From assembly GCA_026003195.1 (NCBI GenBank), contig BPGU01000001.1:248001-312000 (forward strand): a stretch of 64,000 bases of DNA, in the 5' to 3' direction. Numbering within the stretch: the first letter of the stretch is position 1; each line of letters opens with the position of its first letter. The notes beneath the pieces are model-generated. The model ran no database searches and was not told where the DNA came from. It saw nothing but the letters and a program-made list of their open reading frames with translations. The position numbers and the translations under genes are program-made. The stretch is from Armatimonadota bacterium. Its GTDB lineage: Bacteria; Armatimonadota; HRBIN16. Below, one piece after another: positions 42,423 to 51,427 of the stretch.

Positions 42423-44333
42423 GTGCGTTTGCTAGAGTCCGTTCGCTCGCCCGCAGATTTGCGCTCTTTGAGCCGAGAGCAGCTCCAGCAGCTCGCGGCG
42501 GAAATCCGGGAAACCATTATTGAAACCCTCTCCCGCACCGGTGGACACCTGGCGTCTAATCTGGGAACGGTGGAGTTGACCATCGCCCTGCACAGTGTGT
42601 GGCAGATGCCTGAAGACAAGATTATCTGGGATACCGGGCATCAGGCGTATGCGCACAAGCTGCTCACCGGTAGACTGGAGAGGTTCAGCACACTGAGACA
42701 GTATGGTGGTATCAGCGGCTTTTTGCGCCGCGATGAAAGCGAGTATGACTTGTGGGGTGCAGGGCATGCGGGTACCGCTATCTCTGCCGCACTGGGCTTC
42801 GCAAAGGCTCGCGACTTGCGCGGTAGTGATGAGCGAGTGGTAGCAGTGGTGGGCGATGCCGCGTTAACTGCTGGCATGGCGCTGGAGGCGCTGAACAACG
42901 CTGCCGAGGCAAAGACCGACCTGACTGTGGTGCTGAACGATAACGAGATGTCTATTGCGGAGAACGTGGGTGCTCTGGCGACCTTCCTTTCGCGTCTGCG
43001 GGCGCAACCCTGGTACCAGCGGGTAGAGCACCGGGCGAAGGAAGTCCTGGAGGGACTGCCGGGCAAGGCACGTCTACTCGCCAAACACGCCAGAGGGTTG
43101 AAACATGGCATCACGCACATTGTAGCTCCCGAGAACACCGGAGCCATCTTTGAAGAAATGGGTTTTGAATACATCGGTCCGCTGGATGGGCACGATATCG
43201 ACCTGCTGATAGACGTTTTCTCCCACGCCAGGGACCTGAAGGGACCTGTGCTGATACATGTCATCACCGTGAAGGGTAAGGGCTACGAGTTTTCCGAGGC
43301 GGATGCACGCAAATATCACGGCGTCACCCCCTTCTGCGTCCACGACGGCAAGATGGAGAAGAAGCCGGGAGGAGAAACCTATACCCAGGTCTTTGCGGAT
43401 GAGCTGGTACGTATTGCCGAGGAGAATCCCAGGGTGGTAGGCATCACGGCGGCAATGCCTGATGGTACCGGATTGGCGAAGCTGCAGGAAAAGTTTCCAG
43501 ACCGTTACTTCGATGTGGGCATTGCGGAACAACACGCCGTGACCTTTGCTGCGGGATTGGCGGCAGAGGGAGTGATACCGGTGGCGGCGATCTATTCCAC
43601 CTTTTTGCAGCGCGCTTTTGACCAGGTTTTGCACGATGTGGCTATACAGAATCTGCATGTCGTTTTGGCACTGGACCGCGGCGGTCTGGTGGGTGACGAC
43701 GGCGCAACGCACCATGGGGTGTACGACCTTTCCTACCTGCGCCTGATCCCCAATGTCGTGGTGATGGCTCCGAAAGATGGCGAGGAGCTGCGCGCCATGT
43801 TGCGCTTTGCCGTTTCACACCATGGCCCCATTGCGATACGCTACCCAAGGGGTTCGGTGCCTGCGATAGACTGGGGTGTTCCAAACAGTCCCATCGAGCT
43901 GGGAAAAGCGGAGGTATTGCGTGAGGGAAGTGACGCGGTGATTTTCGCCATCGGTTCCATGGTGGCTACGGCGTTTGCCGCAGTGCAGCAGCTGGAGCAG
44001 GAAGGGATGCATGTGGCGCTGGTGAATGCTCGCTTTGCAAAGCCTCTGGATCGCGAGACGATTTTGCGTTTCGCGCATCGTGTCCCCCGTTTTGTGCTGG
44101 TGGAGGAAAACACCGTGTGTGGAGGATTTGGAGCAGGGGTGCTCGAACTGCTGGCACACGAGGGTGTGTCCGGTGTGCAAGTAAGACATCTCGGTATACC
44201 GGATGAGTTCATCGAGCATGGCTCCGTAGATATTCTGCGCAGACTCGTTGGGCTGTCGGCGGAGCATATTGTGGAAGCAGTGCACGCTTTATGTAAGGCT
44301 CCCCGCGAGGCACACGCTGCTCTGGTGGATTGA
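42423..44333 (+). CDS. dxs: 1-deoxy-D-xylulose-5-phosphate synthase
   Basis: A 636-residue thiamine-diphosphate enzyme that joins pyruvate and glyceraldehyde 3-phosphate in the first step of the MEP pathway. GHQAYAHKLLTGR, the TPP motif VVGDAALTAGMALEALNNA ending in ND, and YPRGSVPAIDW in the C-terminal transketolase domain are diagnostic; length is normal. GTG at 42423 follows AAGGAGAACGTAC. Confidence 0.97.
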   Translation: MRLLESVRSPADLRSLSREQLQQLAAEIRETIIETLSRTGGHLASNLGTVELTIALHSVWQMPEDKIIWDTGHQAYAHKLLTGRLERFSTLRQYGGISGFLRRDESEYDLWGAGHAGTAISAALGFAKARDLRGSDERVVAVVGDAALTAGMALEALNNAAEAKTDLTVVLNDNEMSIAENVGALATFLSRLRAQPWYQRVEHRAKEVLEGLPGKARLLAKHARGLKHGITHIVAPENTGAIFEEMGFEYIGPLDGHDIDLLIDVFSHARDLKGPVLIHVITVKGKGYEFSEADARKYHGVTPFCVHDGKMEKKPGGETYTQVFADELVRIAEENPRVVGITAAMPDGTGLAKLQEKFPDRYFDVGIAEQHAVTFAAGLAAEGVIPVAAIYSTFLQRAFDQVLHDVAIQNLHVVLALDRGGLVGDDGATHHGVYDLSYLRLIPNVVVMAPKDGEELRAMLRFAVSHHGPIAIRYPRGSVPAIDWGVPNSPIELGKAEVLREGSDAVIFAIGSMVATAFAAVQQLEQEGMHVALVNARFAKPLDRETILRFAHRVPRFVLVEENTVCGGFGAGVLELLAHEGVSGVQVRHLGIPDEFIEHGSVDILRRLVGLSAEHIVEAVHALCKAPREAHAALVD

Positions 44334-44398
44334 GACGCGGTGAAACTTTATCAACGCCGGCGTGTCGAAGGTGAGAGAGAACCGAGGGGGAGGCAGCT

Positions 44399-44614
44399 AT
44401 GAAAGGCTTGAACATCTATCTGACAATTGGCTTGATACTGCTGACGGCGTCCGTCATAGGCTGGTTGGTTTTGGTGCTGGCGCAGTTTGCTTACTGGTTC
44501 ACCCGCATCGCTGGGGTGATCAGTGTACCGTTCCTGCTGTACGGTTTTTACGTGCAGATCAGGGGAGGGGCGCGCGAACTGCCACCCAGTGAGAGAGGTG
44601 TTCTGGAGGAGTAG
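44399..44614 (+). CDS. Small two-helix membrane protein
   Basis: A 71-residue protein with two hydrophobic segments (ILLTASVIGWLVLVLAQFAYWF and ITGVISVPFLLYGFY-like, ~residues 12-32 and 38-52). ATG 44399 follows GAGGGGGAGGCAGCT. It sits 65 bp after dxs and ends directly against the 3' end of the convergent acetyltransferase. No family recognised. Confidence 0.6.
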   Translation: MKGLNIYLTIGLILLTASVIGWLVLVLAQFAYWFTRIAGVISVPFLLYGFYVQIRGGARELPPSERGVLEE

Positions 44615-45796
44615 TCAGAATCTCTCGCTGATTGTGGTGAACGGATAGTATTTGGGGAACAGCTCATCCAGAATCTCTGCGACGTGAGCATCGGAAAGGG
44701 CGATGAGACCGGCTGAATAGGCTTCGGAAGGGGCGAGGTAGCCGCCAGCTATCTGACTCCATATTTGCACTTTACCCTGTGCCCACCCTGTAGCCTGAAC
44801 AGGTTTGCTGTGGTCTTCGCCTGTAAGAAGTGCCTGCTGTTTTCCGCCCGGAATAAAGCTGTCTTCCACCACAAGGCGTATGGCTCCCTGCCATTTTCTC
44901 CAGTGCGGGCGCAGACAGTCTATCAGGGTCGGCAAGTGAACAATGCGCAGCATATAGGTTGGACGCAGTCCGCCGCGTACATCCAGCAAAAGGTAATCCT
45001 CGTTGTCCGTCATCCATGTGCTCCAGTGCTGAGCATGGTAGACTGGGGCAGCGACACCTATCTTTTCCGCCAGATTCCCGCTGGAAAGATAACTCAGCAA
45101 GGCGCGCTGAGCACGAGATGTGATAAAGATAATCTCCCGAACTTCTACACGATTGCGTGCAGACTGTACGTCGTAAATCAAGTAACCTTCTACCGCTCCG
45201 TGGAAGTCGGCGACCACGCACTGATACTTTTGCCGCAGAATCCATTGCCAGCGAGCTGGCTCGCGCTCGAAGCCACCAGGGGTGTTGTGCAAGTATATAT
45301 CATGCAGGCGGTGCAGATGTGGCAGGTCGCCCTCTCGATAGGGGCGAACAAAGCGGCTTTCCGAGCAGGGTAACAGCAGGTGGGAGGGTATCTCGCACCA
45401 CCATTCGACCGAAGCGATTTCCCAGCCAAACTTCCGATAGTAGCGGGGTGAAAAAGGATATAGCATGGAAAGAGGTACTTTTTTGTCGTACAGGAGTTTG
45501 ATCGTATCCCGCAGGAGCGCACCAGCATAGCCTCTGCGTCGGTACTCCTCATGCGTGGCGACCCCTGCGACACCCGCGAGAGGTATCCGCGCATTGCCCA
45601 GTGCAAACACACCGGGTACCAACGTCAAGCAGGAAATCAGTTTGCCTGTGTCCACAAGCACTCGCCGCTCCAGCAGGTCAAAGAAGGGGTCGGAGTAAAA
45701 TATATCTCGTGCCAGTTCGACGTCGAGGTCAAAAGCGCGACACATCAGTTCCAGCATTTCGTCCAGCTCATGAGGATAGGGAGCGCGTATCTCCAT
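44615..45796 (-). CDS. Eis-like GNAT acetyltransferase with SCP2-type C-terminus
   Basis: A 393-residue protein. The N-terminal GNAT domain includes GVATHEEYRRRGYAGALLRD, the acetyl-CoA pyrophosphate loop, and the YPFSPRYYRKFGWEIA stretch typical of the enhanced-intracellular-survival group. A second degenerate GNAT domain and a C-terminal sterol-carrier-like domain complete the usual three-part layout. It likely acetylates amines or lysines; aminoglycosides are known substrates of some members. ATG 45796 (AGAGGG 8 nt upstream) is chosen over an upstream extension. Confidence 0.88.
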   Translation of the reverse strand: MEIRAPYPHELDEMLELMCRAFDLDVELARDIFYSDPFFDLLERRVLVDTGKLISCLTLVPGVFALGNARIPLAGVAGVATHEEYRRRGYAGALLRDTIKLLYDKKVPLSMLYPFSPRYYRKFGWEIASVEWWCEIPSHLLLPCSESRFVRPYREGDLPHLHRLHDIYLHNTPGGFEREPARWQWILRQKYQCVVADFHGAVEGYLIYDVQSARNRVEVREIIFITSRAQRALLSYLSSGNLAEKIGVAAPVYHAQHWSTWMTDNEDYLLLDVRGGLRPTYMLRIVHLPTLIDCLRPHWRKWQGAIRLVVEDSFIPGGKQQALLTGEDHSKPVQATGWAQGKVQIWSQIAGGYLAPSEAYSAGLIALSDAHVAEILDELFPKYYPFTTISERF

Positions 45797-45851
45797 ACGG
45801 TTAGCCCTCTTGGCAAGATGCATCGGATACAAGGAGTATTGGACGGCACGG

Positions 45852-46070
45852 ATGGAAATCCTTCGTGTACAAATAGGCGATGAGGTGATATTACGCAAGC
45901 CTCATGCTTGTGGAGCCAATCGCTGGCGGGTGGTACGGCTGGGGACAGATGTGGGTCTGGTTTGCACATCCTGCAACAGACGCATCTTGCTGCCCCGCGA
46001 TGAATTCGATCGACGCCTGCGCCAGCGCTTGCCGGGGGAGGAAAGGGAAAATGAAACGCCTGGCGGCTAG
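45852..46070 (+). CDS. DUF951-family small zinc-site protein
   Basis: A 72-residue protein matching DUF951 in layout: VQIGDEVILRKPHACGANRW, then VRLGTDVGLVCTSC and ILLPRDEF. The conserved cysteines (HAC and CTSC) probably bind zinc. The family is widespread next to ribosome- or chromosome-related genes, function unknown. ATG 45852 is chosen; an upstream ATG at 45810 has no ribosome site. It overlaps the next gene by 20 nt. Confidence 0.8.
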   Translation: MEILRVQIGDEVILRKPHACGANRWRVVRLGTDVGLVCTSCNRRILLPRDEFDRRLRQRLPGEERENETPGG

Positions 46071-47133
46071 CATCCTCCTGGGTTGGGGATGCCTGTGTAT
46101 GGCGTATGCGCAGAAGGAGGAGAAAGTGACATGGTCCCTCCAGAGCACACAGGTGTCCCTCGTTCCCTTCCACCAGTTTGTCGGGGCGACGGAGCCTGCC
46201 GACGTTCTGAACGCCATCGCGCGCTGGGCGGGATGGGACGAGGGAGAGAACCTGGTCTGCGAAAGCAGCCATGACCAGCTGTGCGCGGTGGCTCTGCAGT
46301 GGAAGCGAACATGGACACTGGCTTTATGGAACCACTTGCCACAGAAGGTGCAGGTAACGATAGAAGGCGAGCTGCCTGCAGGGGTCTACACCACAGAGCG
46401 TTTGACGCTGGCGAGCGGAGGGGAAATCGTCGCTGTAGAGCGGCGCAACGGGCTGTTGCAGAGCGGGAGGAGTAAAAGAGTGCAGCGGATCGAGTGGCTT
46501 CCCGCTAACACAGGCTTGGTACTGCGCTTTGTGGAGAGAACGCAGAGAATCGATCAAACGCTCTTCGCTCTCAGGAAGTCGATATGGCAAAGCAGAGCGC
46601 CAGCTGGGGTGCTGTCCCGCTGCACTTCGCTCCTGCGTGAGGCAGATAGCCACTGGCATCAGGTGCGGGCAAGCCTGCGCAAGGGAAATGTGCGGATGGG
46701 AGCACGCGGCGTACATCGGATGCTGTTCCTGACGAGTGGGATTAGAGCAGTGGCGTCTCAGTATGCTGTCTTGAAGGAAGTGACCGGCGAGGCAGAGGCG
46801 CTGATTGATTCCCTGTCGGAACTCTCGTCGGCGCTGTTAAACGTGGTCGTGGAGGTATCGCAGAGCGAACAGGCTGTTAGGGTGAAGGTGGTCAACGCTG
46901 GCCACGAAGTCTGGAAAGCGCTGCGGCTTGCCCTGGAGCCATCGTCGGAGGCAGACACGGTAGTGCTGGCAAATATCAGACCGATGGAGCGGGCGGAAGT
47001 CTCTTTCCAGCCTTCAAAGGAGCAGACGATGCCCGTCGTCGTGGTGAGCGTGCTGTTCCACAACGGATATACCCGTCTGAAAGTATCCTGTGGTAGTATG
47101 GACAGTGATGCACAAAAGGAGGCAGAGCCATGA
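46051..47133 (+). CDS. Secreted protein of unknown function
   Basis: A 360-residue protein with a signal peptide (ASILLGWGCLCMAYAQK). It has a beta-rich middle (VTIEGELPAGVYTTERL), a helical part around residues 190-260 and a C-terminal beta-sandwich-like tail (VVVEVSQSEQAVRVKVVNAGHEV). It is followed with a 4-nt overlap by the Ig/TPR gene, so the two products probably act together outside the inner membrane. GGGGAGGAAAGGGAAA precedes the ATG. No family recognised. Confidence 0.7.
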   Translation: MKRLAASILLGWGCLCMAYAQKEEKVTWSLQSTQVSLVPFHQFVGATEPADVLNAIARWAGWDEGENLVCESSHDQLCAVALQWKRTWTLALWNHLPQKVQVTIEGELPAGVYTTERLTLASGGEIVAVERRNGLLQSGRSKRVQRIEWLPANTGLVLRFVERTQRIDQTLFALRKSIWQSRAPAGVLSRCTSLLREADSHWHQVRASLRKGNVRMGARGVHRMLFLTSGIRAVASQYAVLKEVTGEAEALIDSLSELSSALLNVVVEVSQSEQAVRVKVVNAGHEVWKALRLALEPSSEADTVVLANIRPMERAEVSFQPSKEQTMPVVVVSVLFHNGYTRLKVSCGSMDSDAQKEAEP

Positions 47134-48674
47134 GAACGCTATGGTGGTTGACCATCGCGGTCGTGCTGGGGTTTCCACCACGTCTGACGGTGGTTCCCGA
47201 GGCGGGGAGCACGGTGTCGGACATCGTGGAGGTACGCGTCACCTCTAACGAACCGCTCAAGCGAGTGGAGTTTGTGCTGGACGGCAATCTGGTAGGCACT
47301 GATACCACAACGCCCTATACCTGGCAATGGGATACCCTGTCCGTCGCCGAAGGCGAGCATGTACTCACCTTGCGGGTTGTGGACTGGAACGACCGCGTGG
47401 TATCCACAGAGGTGCGCTACCAAGTAGACAACGGCTTGTCGCGGGGGGGAGCTTTCTATCTAGAGGCGTCTCGCGAACACCTGGCGGCGGAACGATGGGA
47501 TGACGCGCTGAAAGCAGCCCGCCGGGCGGTACGCTTGCTGCCGAATGATGGACAGGCACATTATCTACTGGCGCGTGCGTGGCTGGGCGTGTCTCAGTGG
47601 ACAAAAGCGCTGGAGAGCGCGAAGCAGGCGGTCCAGCTCGCACCGTCTCCTGAAGCCTTTGACACTCTGGCACAGGCTCACTTGCGAGTGGCGTTCGCGC
47701 AGATGGTGGACCAGGAGAAGCGATTTGCCTCTTTGCAATCAGCGATAGAGGCCGCCCGGCGGGGTAGGGAGCTGCTTCTGGCTCAAGCCAAAACCCCTCA
47801 GGAGAAGGCGTATGCGCTGACACGTCTGGGCAGACTGGAAGAGGCAGCAAGCGCCTATTTACAGGTTGGTAACAATGCGCAGAACTTTCTCTTGGCGGCG
47901 CGATGTTACCTGCTGGCTGGACGCTGGCAGGATGCGGAGCGAATGTGTAACCTGGCGGAGCGACAAGCAGGAGACAAGACGGTGCTCAGCATCTACCGTG
48001 CGCTGATACAGGCTGCGCGCGTCAAGACCACCGAGGCGCGTCAAGCTCTGGAGAAGCTGATAGAGGACCCCGGTGGGGCAGAAACCCTGCTCACGCTGGC
48101 GCGAGCAGAGGTCGCCCTGCGCGAAATGAAAGCTTCGGAGGCTCTGCGCCTTCTCGTACCACTTCATGCGCAAGGGGTAAAGTCCGATACGCTGGACACG
48201 TTATTGATGATAGCTTATGCCGAAACGCGCGACTTCCCACGCGCCGAAGACCATTTCCAGAGTGCTCTGTTGCGCAATCCGCTGAACTGGCAGGCTCTGG
48301 CGCAGAAGGGCTACGAGACGCTGGCGGTGGGGTCTATAGCAACCGCTGTGCGTTACTTTGAACTGGCAGCAAGCATCCGCCCTGAGGACGCATGGGTGTT
48401 GTGCGGGCAGTCGCTCTGTGCCGAGGACAAGCGGCGTGCCGTGGAACTGGCTCAGAAAGCGGTCAAGCAGTCTCCGGATGACCCCTGGACGCTGGTGGTG
48501 CTGAGTAGTGCTCAGTCGCGCGCGGGGCAGATCGAAGAGGCTTTTCGCAGCATTGAGAGAGCCCGTCGCATGGACCGCGAAAACTACAATATAGGCGTTC
48601 CCCCAGACGTACGTCGCGCCGGGCAGATTGCACGTATTCTGGGCAGGCGACCGATAGCACCTCTCGAGCAGTGA
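47130..48674 (+). CDS. Secreted or anchored protein with Ig-like domain and TPR repeats
   Basis: A 514-residue protein. A short hydrophobic N-terminus (WWLTIAVVLGF) leads into a bacterial Ig-like domain (~residues 20-95, VVPEAGSTVSDIVEVRVTS and VEFVLDGNLVGTDTTTPYTW). At least six TPR-like units follow (for example ARRAVRLLPNDGQAHYLLAR, QAVQLAPSPEAFDTLAQAHL). The combination suggests an extracytoplasmic scaffold. It overlaps the upstream gene by 4 nt and is 15 nt before the isomerase gene. Confidence 0.8.
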   Translation: MRTLWWLTIAVVLGFPPRLTVVPEAGSTVSDIVEVRVTSNEPLKRVEFVLDGNLVGTDTTTPYTWQWDTLSVAEGEHVLTLRVVDWNDRVVSTEVRYQVDNGLSRGGAFYLEASREHLAAERWDDALKAARRAVRLLPNDGQAHYLLARAWLGVSQWTKALESAKQAVQLAPSPEAFDTLAQAHLRVAFAQMVDQEKRFASLQSAIEAARRGRELLLAQAKTPQEKAYALTRLGRLEEAASAYLQVGNNAQNFLLAARCYLLAGRWQDAERMCNLAERQAGDKTVLSIYRALIQAARVKTTEARQALEKLIEDPGGAETLLTLARAEVALREMKASEALRLLVPLHAQGVKSDTLDTLLMIAYAETRDFPRAEDHFQSALLRNPLNWQALAQKGYETLAVGSIATAVRYFELAASIRPEDAWVLCGQSLCAEDKRRAVELAQKAVKQSPDDPWTLVVLSSAQSRAGQIEEAFRSIERARRMDRENYNIGVPPDVRRAGQIARILGRRPIAPLEQ

Positions 48675-48689
48675 AAGGAGAAACAGGCA

Positions 48690-49523
48690 ATGCGCATCGT
48701 CGTCTTCAGCAAGATGTTTCAGCAGTATGACATCGACGGGTTGGCATCTTTGGGGCGTGAGCTGGGTGCAGAGGGTTGGGACCTCGCTGTGCGCAAGGGG
48801 CATCCGGTGAACCCGGACAACGTAGAACATGCGCTTCCTCCTGCGGCGAAGCGCCTGGCGGATTCCGGTCAGCCGGTGCTGGCTGTGACAGGTGAAACAA
48901 GCCTGTTGTATCCCAACACACCGTATGCGGAACCTTTGCTGCGAGCGATGGACACCGCGAACGTGCGTGTTCTCAAGATCGGCTACTTCCTGTTGGACCC
49001 CGGTAAGGGGCAGTACTGGCAGGAGGTGGACAATATCCGTCGTGCACTGGATGGTTGGCAGAGGCTCGCTCGCCGCTATAACGTGAAGGTGGTCTATCAC
49101 ACGCATAGCGGTATGGGATACATGGGTTTGAACGCGGCTGCTCTCATGCATCTTTTGCGCGACTTGGACCCCGCTGCCATCGGGGCGTATCTGGACGCAG
49201 GGCATCTGGTGGTAAACGGGGAGCCTTTCGCGTTCGCTCTGGCGATGGTGAAACCGTACCTCGCTATGGTTGGGTTAAAGGACTATCAACCCATCCTGCA
49301 GCCATCGGGCGATGAACAAAAGCTGGTGTGGGAGTGCGTTCCCGCCGGACAGGGCGGTGTGGCGTGGAGCGAGGTGTTCCGCCTGCTCGCGAAGGAAGGA
49401 TTTACAGGTCCCTGTTCGGTGCATGCAGAGTTTACCGTGCCTGCCGGTGCGTCGCTGGCGAAAATGGTGCAGGCGGAGGTGGCTTACCTGAAGAGGAAGC
49501 GGGATTCTGCAGCAGGCGGGTAA
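48690..49523 (+). CDS. Sugar phosphate isomerase/epimerase
   Basis: A 277-residue TIM-barrel protein with VVYHTHSGMGYMGLNAA, IGAYLDAGHLVVNGEPFA and FTGPCSVHAEF, the metal-binding strands of the xylose-isomerase-like family. Likely substrate is a keto sugar. AAAGGAGAAACAGGCA precedes the ATG. Placed last in a run with the two secreted proteins, which gives no clear pathway hint. Confidence 0.85.
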   Translation: MRIVVFSKMFQQYDIDGLASLGRELGAEGWDLAVRKGHPVNPDNVEHALPPAAKRLADSGQPVLAVTGETSLLYPNTPYAEPLLRAMDTANVRVLKIGYFLLDPGKGQYWQEVDNIRRALDGWQRLARRYNVKVVYHTHSGMGYMGLNAAALMHLLRDLDPAAIGAYLDAGHLVVNGEPFAFALAMVKPYLAMVGLKDYQPILQPSGDEQKLVWECVPAGQGGVAWSEVFRLLAKEGFTGPCSVHAEFTVPAGASLAKMVQAEVAYLKRKRDSAAGG

Positions 49524-49530
49524 TCGGGGC

Positions 49531-49559
49531 TTGCATTTACCCTTTTCTTGCAGTATAAT
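49531..49559 (+). promoter_or_regulatory. Promoter of the rplJ-rplL operon
   Basis: TTGCAT at 49531-49536 and TATAAT at 49554-49559 with a 17-bp spacer, about 200 bp before rplJ. Confidence 0.8.
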
Positions 49560-49569
49560 CATACCGCTT

Positions 49570-49740
49570 GTCCGAAGAAAGCAGGCGCTCGATCAGAGCT
49601 TAATGGGGTTTCCACCTGCCGAGGCGAAGAAAGGAACAACCGGAATATCACGCGGCGCCGCGATGTGAATGCGGCGAGCGCTTGTGGTACGGGGAACTCT
49701 CGCCTCTGGCAGGGTTCCCCGTGATGCTTTTGGGGCGCGA
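49570..49740 (+). promoter_or_regulatory. Ribosomal protein L10 leader (autoregulatory mRNA structure)
   Basis: The 5' untranslated region is long and structured, with GCCGAGGCGAAGAAAGGAAC followed by paired segments (GCGGCGCCGC) and a late hairpin (GGGGAACTCTCGCC ... GGTTCCCC). Position, length and content match the L10-leader class, where the L10-L12 complex binds its own mRNA to repress translation. The exact ends are approximate. Confidence 0.7.
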
Positions 49741-49763
49741 ACCAGAAAGGAGGTGGATACCGC

Positions 49764-50300
49764 GTGCGAGCACAGCCCAATCCGCAAAAAGTGGCGCAGG
49801 TTGAACAGATTCGTCAGTGGCTGAGCACGTCAAAGGGCGTAATCTTCACCGATTATCGCGGGCTGAACGTGTCTCAGATTACCCAGCTGCGCCGACAGCT
49901 TCGCCAGAATCAGGCGGAGTATCGTGTGGTGAAGAACACGCTGTTCAAAATCGCGGCGCAGGAGCTGGTCAGCGATAACCTGGACGACATCCTGGAAGGT
50001 CCGACTGCCGTTGCCTTTATTCACGGCGACGAGGCTGCGACTGCCAAAGCGATCGCAGACGCTATCCGCGACCTGCGCGTGCTGACGATCAAGGGAGCTG
50101 TTCTGGGCGGTAAGCGTTACAGCGCGGACGCGGTTCAGCAGCTGGCAAAGCTGCCGCCACGCGAGGTGCTGATTGCCCAGGTAGTGGGTGGAATGCAGGC
50201 GCCGATTACCGGACTGGTGGGCACTCTGCATGGTATCCTGCGTGACTTCGTATACACCGTTCAGGCGATAGCCGACAAGAAATCTACGCAAAGCGCGTAA
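49764..50300 (+). CDS. rplJ: 50S ribosomal protein L10
   Basis: A 178-residue protein, stalk base of the large subunit that carries the L7/L12 dimers. GVIFTDYRGLNVSQITQLRR and YRVVKNTLFKIAAQE are typical; the C-terminal helix for L12 binding is present. GTG at 49764 follows AAGGAGGTGGATACCGC. It is 15 nt before rplL. Confidence 0.97.
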   Translation: MRAQPNPQKVAQVEQIRQWLSTSKGVIFTDYRGLNVSQITQLRRQLRQNQAEYRVVKNTLFKIAAQELVSDNLDDILEGPTAVAFIHGDEAATAKAIADAIRDLRVLTIKGAVLGGKRYSADAVQQLAKLPPREVLIAQVVGGMQAPITGLVGTLHGILRDFVYTVQAIADKKSTQSA

Positions 50301-50315
50301 GGAGGGAATATCACC

Positions 50316-50714
50316 ATGGCATTGACCAAAGAAGAGATTATCGAAGCCATCAAGAGCATGAGCGTGCTCGAGCTGAACGAGCTGGTCAAGGCGCTGCAGG
50401 AGGAGTTCGGTGTGACGGCGGCTGCCCCGGTAGCGGTGGCTGCAATGCCGGGTATGGCGCCTGCAGCTGGCGCAGCGGCGGAAGCCGCTCCTGAGGAGGA
50501 GAAGACGTCCTTCGATGTCATCCTCAAGTCGGTGGGCGATAAGAAGATCCAGGTCATCAAAGTCGTGCGCGAGATCACCAACCTGGGCTTGAAGGAAGCA
50601 AAGGACCTGGTGGAAAGCGCACCACAGCCCATCAAGCAGGGCGTCACCAAGGAAGAGGCAGAGCAAATCAAGGCGAAGTTCGAAGCCGAAGGCGCCACCG
50701 TCGAAATCCAGTAG
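50316..50714 (+). CDS. rplL: 50S ribosomal protein L7/L12
   Basis: A 132-residue stalk protein that recruits translation factors. The helical N-terminal dimerisation domain ([18 protein letters not shown]), an Ala/Pro/Gly-rich hinge and the C-terminal domain ([20 protein letters not shown]) are all present. GGAGGGAATATCACC precedes the ATG. Confidence 0.98.
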   Translation: MALTKEEIIEAIKSMSVLELNELVKALQEEFGVTAAAPVAVAAMPGMAPAAGAAAEAAPEEEKTSFDVILKSVGDKKIQVIKVVREITNLGLKEAKDLVESAPQPIKQGVTKEEAEQIKAKFEAEGATVEIQ

Positions 50715-50730
50715 TTTCGCTATCTACCTG

Positions 50731-50767
50731 TGCCGGTACCCCCACCGGGGTACCGGCATTGCTTTTT
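50731..50767 (+). terminator. Rho-independent terminator of the rplJL operon
   Basis: A perfect 12-bp stem (TGCCGGTACCCC with GGGGTACCGGCA), a CACC loop and TTGCTTTTT, 16 bp after the rplL stop. Confidence 0.92.
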
Positions 50768-50843
50768 GTCTGCCTCCCCCTCCGACGTCTTTTCCCCTCT
50801 CAACTTGCACATCGTGCTGCGCTTCGTGTAACATGTACCCGCT

Positions 50844-51404
50844 ATGAATCGGGTCAGGCTGGCTGCTGCGCTACTCTGTGGCTGCGTATGGCTCGGCGGC
50901 ATGGGGTGTGCCACACGGCGGGAACACCGGAATACCCCTCCACCGCCGCGTCAGCCAGAACAGCAACGAGCGCACTTGCCCCCTCTGCAGGTGGAAACAG
51001 AGGGACTGCGCCTCATGTGGCTGGAGCCGGGCAACCCCAGCCAGATGGTGTGGGAGGCAGTGGTGCCTCGTGCGGAAGCCAAGAGCGCTCAGGCAGGAGC
51101 AACAGGCGTCTTTGAGAACGTGCAGTGTGTGCTGTACGAAAAGGGACAGCCGACGACCGACCTGCGTGCCGGGCGGGTGCGTGCGTTGCAAAAACAGTGG
51201 CGCATCGAGGCAAGCGACGGCGTTCGCGCCTCTTCCCGGGTGAACGGTGTGCGCCTGCAGGCAAAGGAAGTGATATGGCTGGCACGCCAGAATCGTCTGA
51301 TAGCACGGGGAGATGTGGTTCTCACGGGCAAGCAGTTCAGCCTGCGTGCTCAAGAGGTGGAACTGGATACCGCTTTGCAAGTGATGAGGGTCTCCTCCCC
51401 GTGA
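50844..51404 (+). CDS. LptC-like LPS export periplasmic protein (possible lipoprotein)
   Basis: A 186-residue protein. The N-terminus ends in LGGMGC, a weak lipobox, followed by a Pro/Gln-rich linker. The rest has the repetitive short strands of the LptC/OstA beta-jellyroll (FENVQCVLYEKGQPTTDLRA, GVRLQAKEVIWLARQNRLIA, RGDVVLTGKQFSLRAQEVEL). It would hand LPS from the inner-membrane exporter to the LptA bridge. First gene of a close run with LptA-, LptB- and LptF/G-like genes. A lipid-anchored form differs from the TM-anchored LptC of E. coli. Confidence 0.72.
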   Translation: MNRVRLAAALLCGCVWLGGMGCATRREHRNTPPPPRQPEQQRAHLPPLQVETEGLRLMWLEPGNPSQMVWEAVVPRAEAKSAQAGATGVFENVQCVLYEKGQPTTDLRAGRVRALQKQWRIEASDGVRASSRVNGVRLQAKEVIWLARQNRLIARGDVVLTGKQFSLRAQEVELDTALQVMRVSSP

Positions 51405-51427
51405 GTGTGGCAGAAGGAGTAAAGTGT

